Shown: in pieces, positions 55,311 to 64,000 of the stretch | How the letters are laid out: each line of letters opens with the position of its first letter | Numbering within the stretch: the stretch's first letter is position 1 | Source of the DNA: Rossellomorea vietnamensis | GTDB lineage: Bacteria > Bacillota > Bacilli > Bacillales > Bacillaceae_B | Direction of reading: 5' to 3' | Assembly (NCBI RefSeq): GCF_008180415.1 | Contig: NZ_VTEI01000007.1 | Span: forward strand, 1 to 64,000 | DNA length: 64,000 nt | The notes under the pieces: generated by a model | The model's database searches: none | What the model saw: the letters and a program-made list of their open reading frames with translations, nothing else | What the model was told of the DNA's origin: nothing | Made by a program: the position numbers and the translations under genes

Positions 55311-56720
55311 TTATTTCATGATATGAATCGGGCTGCCCATAGCTACTTCTGCAGCTTCCATTGAAATCTCACCAAGTGTTGGATGAGCATGGATCGTCAT
55401 AGCTACATCTTCAGCAGTCATGCCAGACTCAATTGCCAAACCAAGTTCAGCAATCATATCAGAAGCACCAGAACCGACAATTTGAGCTCCGATAATCAAG
55501 CCATCTGATTTACGAGTAATCAGTTTCATGAAACCTTCTGTTGCATTTAATGCCAGGGCACGGCCGTTTGCTGCAAATGGGAATTTAGCAGCCGTGATTT
55601 CTAATCCTTCTTCTTTCGCTTGTGCTTCAGTGTATCCAACTGTAGCTAATTCAGGATCTGTAAAACATACAGCTGGGATACCCATATAATCAATTTCAGA
55701 AGGCTCGCCAGAAATTACTTCTGCTGCAATCTTGCCTTCGTAGGAAGCTTTATGAGCAAGCGGAGGGCCATCAACGATGTCACCAATCGCAAAGATATTG
55801 GAAATGTTGGTACGGCACTGTTTATCAATTTTGATTACACCACGGTCCGTCATTTCGATTCCAGCTTCTTCAAGACCGATTTCATCTGTGTTTGGACGGC
55901 GCCCAACAGTTACAAGGACGTATTCTGCATCAACAGTTTGTTCCTCGCCGTTAACTTCATACTTAACAGTAACTCCACTGTCCGTCTCATCAACGCCTTT
56001 TGCCATCGCTTTTGTTACGATGTCAACACCTTTGCTCTTAAGGCCTTTTTTGACAATTTGAGTCATTTGCTTTTCGAATCCGCTAAGGATATCATCAGCA
56101 CCTTCAAGGATTGTCACTTTTGTACCGAGGTTGGCATACGCTGTTCCAAGTTCGGTACCGATGTACCCTCCACCGATAACAACCATGCTTTCAGGGATTT
56201 CGGAAAGATTTAATGCTCCAGTTGAATCAAGTACACGTTTAGAAAACTTGAAGCTTGGAATTTCAATTGGACGTGAACCTGTTGCAAGGATAAGATTCTT
56301 GAACTTATAAGTCTGTGCAGAATTTTCATCCATTACACGTAAAGTGTTTGCATCCACAAGGTAAGCTTCTCCGCGGACGATTTCCGCTTTGTTGCCTTTA
56401 AGCAGGCCTTCAACACCGCCCGTAAGCTTCTTGACAACTCCTGCTTTCCACTCCTGGACTTTATCGAAGTTTACTTTAACGTTTTCTGCAACAATCCCCA
56501 TATCATCAGAATGCTGCGCCTGATGGAAACGGTGACCGGCTGTTATTAGTGCTTTTGAAGGAATACATCCAACGTTCAAGCATACGCCGCCCATATTTTC
56601 TTTTTCAATAATTGTAACTTTCTGGCCAAGCTGTGCTGCGCGAATTGCGGCAACATATCCTCCTGGACCTGAACCGACTACTATAGTATCTGTTTCAATT
56701 GGGAAATCTCCTACTACCAT
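55311..56720 (-). CDS. pdhD: Dihydrolipoyl dehydrogenase (E3)
   Basis: This 469-residue flavoprotein reoxidises dihydrolipoamide and reduces NAD+. FAD site [19 protein letters not shown], redox disulfide [18 protein letters not shown] site [20 protein letters not shown] and the catalytic His-Glu HAHPTLGE are all present. It begins four bases past the pdhC stop and is last in the operon; it also serves other 2-oxoacid dehydrogenases. Confidence 0.98.
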   Translation of the reverse strand: MVVGDFPIETDTIVVGSGPGGYVAAIRAAQLGQKVTIIEKENMGGVCLNVGCIPSKALITAGHRFHQAQHSDDMGIVAENVKVNFDKVQEWKAGVVKKLTGGVEGLLKGNKAEIVRGEAYLVDANTLRVMDENSAQTYKFKNLILATGSRPIEIPSFKFSKRVLDSTGALNLSEIPESMVVIGGGYIGTELGTAYANLGTKVTILEGADDILSGFEKQMTQIVKKGLKSKGVDIVTKAMAKGVDETDSGVTVKYEVNGEEQTVDAEYVLVTVGRRPNTDEIGLEEAGIEMTDRGVIKIDKQCRTNISNIFAIGDIVDGPPLAHKASYEGKIAAEVISGEPSEIDYMGIPAVCFTDPELATVGYTEAQAKEEGLEITAAKFPFAANGRALALNATEGFMKLITRKSDGLIIGAQIVGSGASDMIAELGLAIESGMTAEDVAMTIHAHPTLGEISMEAAEVAMGSPIHIMK

Positions 56721-56724
56721 CGCA

Positions 56725-58107
56725 TTACGCCTCCATTAATAAAAGTTCTGGATCGTTCAACAAACGCTTAATATGGTTAAGTGCATGTTGAGCAGTAGCT
56801 CCGTCGATCATACGGTGATCGAAGCTCAATGATAATGCTAACACAGGTGCCGCTACAATTTCACCATTTTTAACCACAGGTTTTTCTGCAATACGTCCAA
56901 CACCCAGGATTGCCACTTCAGGATGGTTGATAACTGGAGTGAACCATTGTCCGCCGGCAGAACCGATATTGGTAATCGTGCAAGAAGCACCTTTCATCTC
57001 ATCTCCGGAAAGTTTGCCGTCACGCGCCTTACCTGCCAGTTCATTGATCTCATCTGAGATAGAGAACATGGATTTGCGATCTGCATTCTTCACTACAGGG
57101 ACAAGCAGACCTTTATCTGTGTCAGCCGCAATACCGATATTATAGTAATGCTTGTGAACGATCTCGCTAGTGCTGTCATCAAGAGATGTGTTAAGTGCAG
57201 GGAATTCTCTAAGAGCACTTGTTAATGCTTTTACCACATAAGGAAGGAAAGTAAGCTTTACGCCTTTTTCTGCAGCAACTTCCTTGAACTTTTTGCGGTG
57301 GGCCCATAGCTTCGTAACGTCCACTTCGTCCATTAAAGTAACATGTGGTGCGGTATGCTTTGAATTAACCATAGCCTTGGCAATAGCTTTACGCATTCCG
57401 CTCATTGGTTCACGAGTTTCAGGGTATTCTCCCTCAGGAACTTTTTGAGCTGCAGCCTTGTTAGGTGTTTCCTCTTTTGCAGATTTCGCTGCCGGCGCTG
57501 TTTCGTTCTGCTCAGCAGGGACTGAAGAAGCTCCGCCTTCAAGGAAGGATTGAATATCTTCTTTTGTTACGCGTCCATTTTTACCTGAGCCCGACACCTT
57601 GCGGATATCCACGCCTTTTTCTCTCGCCAATTTACGAACGGAAGGCATTGCGATGACACGGCGGTTGGGATCAACTTCCTCATTTTGCTGTCCACCTTGT
57701 TCACCGGCACTGATCGTCTGTTCATCAGTGTTAGACTGGGAAGGTTCTTTCCCTACAGACTGGCCTTGTTCAGCAACTCCCTGAACTTGTCCTTCTGTCA
57801 CTTCATTGGCTTTTGGTTCTTCTTTCTTTTCATCACCATGACCACCCTTGAATTGAAGGTCTTCATATCCTGGTGCATCAAACTTGATCAGGACGTCGCC
57901 TACTACTGCTACGGTCCCTTCTTCTACAAGAAGGTCCTCTACAGTTCCTGCAACTGGTGAAGGAATTTCCACCACTGCCTTATCATTTTGAACTTCACAC
58001 AATACATCGTCTTCTTCAACTTTATCTCCGGGTTTGATAAACCACTTTACAATTTCACCTTCATGAATACCTTCACCGATATCCGGCAGCCTGAATTCAA
58101 ATGACAT
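56725..58107 (-). CDS. pdhC: Dihydrolipoamide acetyltransferase (E2)
   Basis: This 460-residue core subunit has one lipoyl domain (residues 1-80, lipoyl lysine in [11 protein letters not shown]), a Gln/Glu-rich linker, the peripheral subunit-binding domain ([14 protein letters not shown], about 153-190), a second Ala/Pro linker, and the catalytic domain with [12 protein letters not shown] near residue 430. The 98-base gap to pdhB contains a small AGAAGGG/CCCTTCT hairpin that could be a processing or attenuation site. Confidence 0.97.
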   Translation of the reverse strand: MSFEFRLPDIGEGIHEGEIVKWFIKPGDKVEEDDVLCEVQNDKAVVEIPSPVAGTVEDLLVEEGTVAVVGDVLIKFDAPGYEDLQFKGGHGDEKKEEPKANEVTEGQVQGVAEQGQSVGKEPSQSNTDEQTISAGEQGGQQNEEVDPNRRVIAMPSVRKLAREKGVDIRKVSGSGKNGRVTKEDIQSFLEGGASSVPAEQNETAPAAKSAKEETPNKAAAQKVPEGEYPETREPMSGMRKAIAKAMVNSKHTAPHVTLMDEVDVTKLWAHRKKFKEVAAEKGVKLTFLPYVVKALTSALREFPALNTSLDDSTSEIVHKHYYNIGIAADTDKGLLVPVVKNADRKSMFSISDEINELAGKARDGKLSGDEMKGASCTITNIGSAGGQWFTPVINHPEVAILGVGRIAEKPVVKNGEIVAAPVLALSLSFDHRMIDGATAQHALNHIKRLLNDPELLLMEA

Positions 58108-58205
58108 AGGTTTATACCTCCTGTTATTGTTTTCGCTTATAGTTTATGGCGGGATTGGAAAAGAGAAGGGAGTCTTTCCCCCTTCTGCTCTGCCACCTGC
58201 TGTTC

Positions 58206-59183
58206 TTAGAAGTTTAGTACTTTCTTTGCTGTTTCAATAACATCTTTAAAGTTAGGAAGCCATACCGGCTCCGCTTGAGAGAATGGATACACTGTATCTG
58301 GTGCAGCTACACGCAGAACTGGAGCTTCCAGGCTCAAGATTGCACGATCGTTGATTTCAGCAACCACATTAGCAGCGATACCCGCTTGCTTCTGAGCTTC
58401 CTGGACAACGATAGCACGGTTTGTTTTCTCAACTGAAGCAATGATGGTATCAATATCAAGTGGACTAACCGTTCTTAAGTCTACAACTTCAACGGAGTGT
58501 CCTTCTTTCTCAAGTTCTTCCGCTGCTTTAAGTGATTCATGTACCATCGCACCATAAGTGATGATGGAGAGATCAGTTCCTTCACGTTTCACGTCCGCTT
58601 TCCCGATTTCGATTGTGTACTCTTCTTCAGGAACTTCTTCACGGAATGAACGGTAAAGTTTCATGTGCTCAAGGAAAATGACAGGGTCATTATCTCTGAT
58701 GGCAGCAATCAAAAGACCTTTGGCATCATAAGGAGTTGAAGGAATAACAACTTTCAGGCCAGGCTGCTGAGCGACAAGGCCTTCAAGGCTGTCAGCATGA
58801 AGCTCAGGAGTATGTACTCCTCCTCCAAATGGTGAACGGATGGTAACAGGCGCAGTATAAGTACCGCCGGAACGGTAACGCATACGAGCCAGTTGGCCGC
58901 TGATTGAATCCATTACTTCGTATACGAAACCGAAGAACTGGATTTCCGGAACCGGACGGAATCCTTCAAGGGCAAGTCCGACAGTCAATCCGCCAATTCC
59001 TGATTCTGCAAGAGGTGTATCGAATACACGGTCCTCTCCGAATTCTTTTTGAAGTCCTTCTGTTGCACGGAAAACACCGCCATTCAATCCTACGTCTTCA
59101 CCGAAAACAAGCACATTTTCATCATTGCGCAGTTCAGTGCGCATTGCATCAGTGATAGCTTGAATCATTGTCATTTGCGCCAT
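58206..59183 (-). CDS. pdhB: Pyruvate dehydrogenase E1 beta subunit
   Basis: This 325-residue subunit forms the E1 heterotetramer with PdhA. It has [18 protein letters not shown] at residues 24-41 with the Glu that activates thiamine diphosphate, [36 protein letters not shown] and [15 protein letters not shown]. It begins three bases after the pdhA stop. Confidence 0.98.
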   Translation of the reverse strand: MAQMTMIQAITDAMRTELRNDENVLVFGEDVGLNGGVFRATEGLQKEFGEDRVFDTPLAESGIGGLTVGLALEGFRPVPEIQFFGFVYEVMDSISGQLARMRYRSGGTYTAPVTIRSPFGGGVHTPELHADSLEGLVAQQPGLKVVIPSTPYDAKGLLIAAIRDNDPVIFLEHMKLYRSFREEVPEEEYTIEIGKADVKREGTDLSIITYGAMVHESLKAAEELEKEGHSVEVVDLRTVSPLDIDTIIASVEKTNRAIVVQEAQKQAGIAANVVAEINDRAILSLEAPVLRVAAPDTVYPFSQAEPVWLPNFKDVIETAKKVLNF

Positions 59184-59186
59184 GGC

Positions 59187-60879
<1,693 letters not shown>

Positions 60880-60921
60880 AAAAAAAACCGGCCTAGTGGA
60901 CTGATCCACTGAACCGGGTGA
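60880..60921 (-). terminator. Terminator of ykyA
   Basis: On the minus strand ACCGG and CAGTGGA pair with TCCACT and CCGGT around a short loop; TTTTTTTT follows. Confidence 0.85.
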
Positions 60922-60927
60922 GTAAAT

Positions 60928-61587
60928 TTAAGCCTCTGAATCAATATCTATTTCTGCATTTTCATAAAAAGAAACTTTCGATCCATTAACTTCTTCAGTT
61001 AATTGATTATAAGTCTGATTGTGTTCCATTGTTGTTTCATAGTTGGTGTTTACTTTTTCAATTTGAGCCTGCAGCTCTTCCATTGTAAGGTCTTCCTTTT
61101 TTAATAACTCATATAGTTCCTTGTCGCTTGAAAGTGATTGCAGATAAGAATCCGCCATAGCTGAATGGGCCTCGAAGCGTTCGTTCATAAGACTTGAAAG
61201 ATCATCAGCCTCTTTTCTCAGCTCTTCATCTTCGATTTCTTCAATTGAGGATTCAACTGCCTGAAAAGCTTCTTTAGCATCAGCCATCGCTTCCGATTCT
61301 TCATTGATTAAGGCTTCTCTTTCACTAATATTCTCTAGTGCCTGATCCGCTATCTTCCTGATTTCTTCAATTTCTTCCATGCTCATGCTGATTGCCTTAT
61401 CAAACAGTGCTTGTTCTTCTTCTTCCAGCTTGGTCAGTGGCTCTTGTGTTTCTTTAAGCGTTTCTTCTTTTTTGACGGTATCTTCCAAAGTGTTGTATAC
61501 CATTTCTTGAGGTGTACTTCCTCCCATACATCCTGTAAGCAGGAAAGCGGCACCTGCAGCAGCCAAAACTCCTCGAAGTTTATACAC
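60928..61587 (-). CDS. ykyA: YkyA-type coiled-coil lipoprotein
   Basis: This 219-residue protein has a lipoprotein signal peptide (AAAGAAFLLTGCMGG) and an almost wholly helical, very acidic mature part with coiled-coil heptads (about residues 35-190). It matches the YkyA family of putative cell-wall-binding lipoproteins next to pdhA. The start is ATG 61587 after AAGGGGG. Confidence 0.88.
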   Translation of the reverse strand: MYKLRGVLAAAGAAFLLTGCMGGSTPQEMVYNTLEDTVKKEETLKETQEPLTKLEEEEQALFDKAISMSMEEIEEIRKIADQALENISEREALINEESEAMADAKEAFQAVESSIEEIEDEELRKEADDLSSLMNERFEAHSAMADSYLQSLSSDKELYELLKKEDLTMEELQAQIEKVNTNYETTMEHNQTYNQLTEEVNGSKVSFYENAEIDIDSEA

Positions 61588-61837
61588 TTTTAAGTCCCCC
61601 TTATAATAATGACATTTACTACTATATCCCCACTTTCAACCTTTGACAATCGAAAATTCTTTTCGATGATCCCTCTCAGGAACATTTAGCTTAAAAAGCA
61701 ATTATAATGATAACGGGTATATTGCCTGTCCTCAATTAATAACTATGATAAAAGTGAAAATGTATGTCAAGGAATATCCCTTTGAAAATGTAGTTAACTT
61801 TTTATTAGGGGTCTGTTAGACTATAATCATAAAAAAA

Positions 61838-62080
61838 GCACAAAAGCCCCTTTTAGCCCCGACAGGCAAATGTTCACTGGAGAAAAAAAGGCGGTCTTTT
61901 CTTTTGTTCTCCAGGGGTTATTTGATCCCGAGGGGCTGGGTGCTGGAGCTGGATTGCACAAAAAGCGCAAGCGCCCCGTTAGCCCCGACAGGCAAATGTT
62001 CTCTGGAGAAAAAAAGGCGGTCTTTCCTTTTATTCTCCAGGGGTTATTTGACCCCGAGGGGCTGGGCGCTGGAGCTGGAT
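61838..62080. repeat. R-element, two tandem copies upstream of def
   Basis: GACAGGCAAATGTTC occurs at 61861 and 61987, a 126-base period. The second copy has base stem AGCGCCC with GGGCGCT and upper stem CTGGAG with CTCCAG; the first has AGCAC with GTGCT and the same CTGGAG stem. Both stem sequences differ from those at 13341 and 14572 but pair. Confidence 0.85.
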
Positions 62081-62168
62081 TCAGAAACGCTCTCTATTTT
62101 CGAATTAAAAACTTTATACTTTCTTAACTTTAAAAAATCACGCTGTGCAATACTGGGAGGAAAACTCT

Positions 62169-62723
62169 ATGATTACAATGGAAGATATTATACGCGAGGG
62201 ACACCCTTCCCTAAGGAAAGTTGCCGAAGAAGTCGCAATGCCGCCCTCTGAAGAAGATAAAGAAATACTCGGCAGCCTGCTGGAGTATGTGAAAAACAGC
62301 CAGGATCCGGAAACTGCCCAGAAATATGGGCTGAGGACAGGTATCGGACTGGCAGCACCTCAAATTGATGTGTTGAAAAGAATGCTTGCTGTTCATGTTA
62401 CCGATCCAAAAGGAAATCTATACAGCTATGCATTATTCAATCCTAAAATCGTCAGTCATTCTGTTGAAAAATCATATTTGACGAGCGGTGAAGGCTGCTT
62501 ATCAGTAGACCGTCATGTACCGGGCTATGTTCCCCGCTATGCCAGAATAACTGTCAAAGGAATCGATATTGATGGCAATCCAGTTAAAGTAAGACTGAAA
62601 GGGATGCCTGCAATCGTCTTTCAACATGAACTTGACCACCTCAACGGCATCATGTTCTATGACCATATTAATAACGAGAACCCGATGAGTCCAATTCCTG
62701 ATGCCACACCTGTTGATAGATAA
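62169..62723 (+). CDS. def: Peptide deformylase (YkrB)
   Basis: This 184-residue metalloenzyme removes formyl groups from nascent proteins. The three motifs are present: [10 protein letters not shown] near residue 58, EGCLSVDR near 109 (metal Cys) and QHELDHLNG near 153 (metal His pair and catalytic Glu). I start at ATG 62169 after GGGAGG; length equals B. subtilis YkrB. Class type 2 features (insertions near the N-terminus) are visible. Confidence 0.97.
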   Translation: MITMEDIIREGHPSLRKVAEEVAMPPSEEDKEILGSLLEYVKNSQDPETAQKYGLRTGIGLAAPQIDVLKRMLAVHVTDPKGNLYSYALFNPKIVSHSVEKSYLTSGEGCLSVDRHVPGYVPRYARITVKGIDIDGNPVKVRLKGMPAIVFQHELDHLNGIMFYDHINNENPMSPIPDATPVDR

Positions 62724-62727
62724 GAGC

Positions 62728-62763
62728 AAAAAGAAGGAAGCTTGACTAAGCTTCCTTCTTTTT
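62728..62763. terminator. Bidirectional terminator between def and ykrA
   Basis: A perfect 16-bp stem, AAAAAGAAGGAAGCTT with its complement, closes on GACT. T runs occur on both strands. Confidence 0.93.
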
Positions 62764-62779
62764 GTATGAAAATACATTT

Positions 62780-63550
62780 TTAAATTAATGAAAGTTCTTT
62801 AAGACCATGATATATACCATCTTCGTCTACTGATTTGGTTATAAGATCTGCATGCTCCTTCACTTCAGGTACTGCGTTTCCCATGGCCACGCCTGTCCCG
62901 ACAGCTTCAATCATCTCAATATCGTTTAAGCCATCTCCGAACGCGTATACCTCGCTGATATCGAAGCCCATTTTTTCTATCATCTTTTTGATTCCTTCTG
63001 CTTTTGAGCCGCCTCTTGGCAAAATATCCATGGAATATTGATGCCACCTGATGAAATTGAATTTTGAAAACGTGTCTCGATAAATGCTCTCATCCACATC
63101 ACGGCAGAACAGCAGGGATTGATATATTTCCTTATCACTATAAAAGTCAGGCTGAAAATCGGGGTGAGGGAACTTCAAGCTCGACATGCTTTCTTCTATG
63201 AAAGGATGATGCTGGATATTAGCCTTCATTGTCTTCTCGTTTAAGTGGACAACCGGATGGCTGAGTCCTTCAGCCTTGCTCAGTAACTTCTCCAGTTCAT
63301 CCCTGTCAAGCGGATTCTTATAGATTACTTCATTCTCAAAAACTACATATTGCCCGTTAAAAGAGACAAAGGATTCTATTCCAAGTTCCTCTCTCAGACC
63401 TTCATACATAAAAGGCGCACGGCCAGTTGCGATTGCTACATATGTACCATTATCCTGTAACTGCTTGATTGCCTTTTTAGTTGCATCAGGCAATTTTTTA
63501 TCATGGTCAAGCAGAGTCCCATCTATATCAAAAAATACTATTTTCGACAT
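62780..63550 (-). CDS. ykrA: HAD-superfamily (Cof-type) phosphatase YkrA
   Basis: This 256-residue phosphatase has motif I FFDIDGTLLDHD (residues 6-17), motif II AIATGRAPF, a type IIB cap in the centre and motif IV AFGDGLNDIEMIEAVG near residue 205, with the lysine in RGGSKAEGIKK. Substrate is probably a sugar phosphate or flavin-type phosphate. Convergent with def. Confidence 0.94.
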   Translation of the reverse strand: MSKIVFFDIDGTLLDHDKKLPDATKKAIKQLQDNGTYVAIATGRAPFMYEGLREELGIESFVSFNGQYVVFENEVIYKNPLDRDELEKLLSKAEGLSHPVVHLNEKTMKANIQHHPFIEESMSSLKFPHPDFQPDFYSDKEIYQSLLFCRDVDESIYRDTFSKFNFIRWHQYSMDILPRGGSKAEGIKKMIEKMGFDISEVYAFGDGLNDIEMIEAVGTGVAMGNAVPEVKEHADLITKSVDEDGIYHGLKELSLI

Positions 63551-63667
63551 TTATTCTATCTCCCTTCAATCGTAAGTTATATGATAGTACTTCAATTGAA
63601 ATACTCTGTCATTCTCCTTCATTAACTTAAACCTCTCCATTTTAAATGTCAATTAACTCCCCTGTCA

Positions 63668-64000
63668 CTAAGACATGAGCTCTGATGTCCTTCGGGAGTT
63701 TCTTGAGGGACACTACAAGGTCCAAAAAAGAGCTTGGGTGTCCTTCGGAAGTTTCCTGAGTGACACCTGAAGCCAATAAAAAAGAGCTTTGGTGGCTCTC
63801 GTAGATTTCCTGAGTGACAACTGAAGGCTGAAAATAGACTCTGATGTCCTTCATGGATTTCTCGAGGGACACTAGAAGCCCATTAAAGGACCTTTGGTGT
63901 CCTTCGGGAGTATCCCGAGGGCACCTGGAACCAGTAAGGAGCTTTGGTGGCTCTCGTAGATTTCCTGAGTGTAACTAAGAGCCCGTAAAAGAGGAAGAAT
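63668..64000. repeat. Degenerate ~52-bp tandem hairpin repeats (runs off window)
   Basis: About six units begin GAGCTYTGRTG at near 63678, 63731, 63785, 63837, 63889 and 63938. Most contain an imperfect palindrome such as GGTGTCC...GGACACC around TTTC. Similarity between units is partial. A 76-codon frame across them on the minus strand is a by-product. Confidence 0.75.

Noticed and set aside
61870..62251. Frames of 85 and 115 codons upstream of def
   Set aside because: They lie in the two R-element copies and run into def in another frame, with no independent support.
63642..63872. 76-codon frame on the minus strand
   Set aside because: It reads through degenerate tandem hairpin repeats; the apparent protein repeats come from the DNA repeat.

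Overview
This window is chromosome of a spore-forming member of the Bacillaceae. The genes follow, in inverted order, the Bacillus subtilis segment ykrA-ykrB-ykyA-pdhABCD-slp-SR1-speA-ykt-yla-ftsW-pycA-cta-ylb-rpmF-gerR. The genus cannot be fixed from sequence alone. Sporulation genes (gerR, ylbJ, ylaJ), a caa3-type cytochrome oxidase and purine-rich ribosome binding sites all fit this placement.

Layout. 1-364: 5' end of a group II intron sitting just past the gerR terminator. 364-10202: gerR, a crotonase-family gene, rpmF-ylbN, tmcAL (ylbM), ylbL-ylbK, ylbJ, coaD and rsmD. 10566-12417: an ECF sigma/anti-sigma pair that is not at this position in B. subtilis. 12950-21971: ylbG, ricF (ylbF), ylbE, ylbD, ylbC, ylbB, ylbA mixed with small lineage genes, a thioesterase and an AI-2E family transporter. 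22213-31803: a frameshifted Eis-like acetyltransferase, a ctaM-like gene, the ctaCDEFG cluster, ctaB, and divergent ctaA. 31852-40668: pycA, ftsW, ylaN, glsA, ylaL, phoH. 40847-49376: ylaJ, a broken flavin-barrel gene, ylaI, ylaH, typA, ylaF, suhB, ykzI, yktB, yktA. 49459-52645: an NPD-family flavoprotein gene, speA, and the SR1 RNA with its SR1P peptide. 53421-63550: a polysaccharide deacetylase lipoprotein, slp, pdhABCD, ykyA, def and ykrA. The last ~350 bases are a degenerate tandem hairpin array.

The genes form a central energy core: pyruvate dehydrogenase, pyruvate carboxylase, haem A synthesis and terminal oxidase. SR1/SR1P lies next to pdh and carries candidate catabolite operators. 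Around the core are translation genes (rpmF, rsmD, tmcAL, typA, def), cell division (ftsW) and sporulation functions.

The unusual part is the space between genes, which holds several repeat families. Family A is a ~192-bp MITE-like element with imperfect inverted ends and 7-bp target duplications. Family R is a 126-bp unit folding into a long hairpin whose base and upper stems differ between loci but stay paired; it occurs at four loci, including a fourfold tandem array. Family B is a 350-bp element with 17-bp perfect inverted ends. A GC-rich repeat and one copy of family A are nested in three layers. Other points include a probable CTG start codon for ylbC, a 7-T homopolymer frameshift, and many genes in which the Shine-Dalgarno GAGGTG creates a false upstream GTG start.
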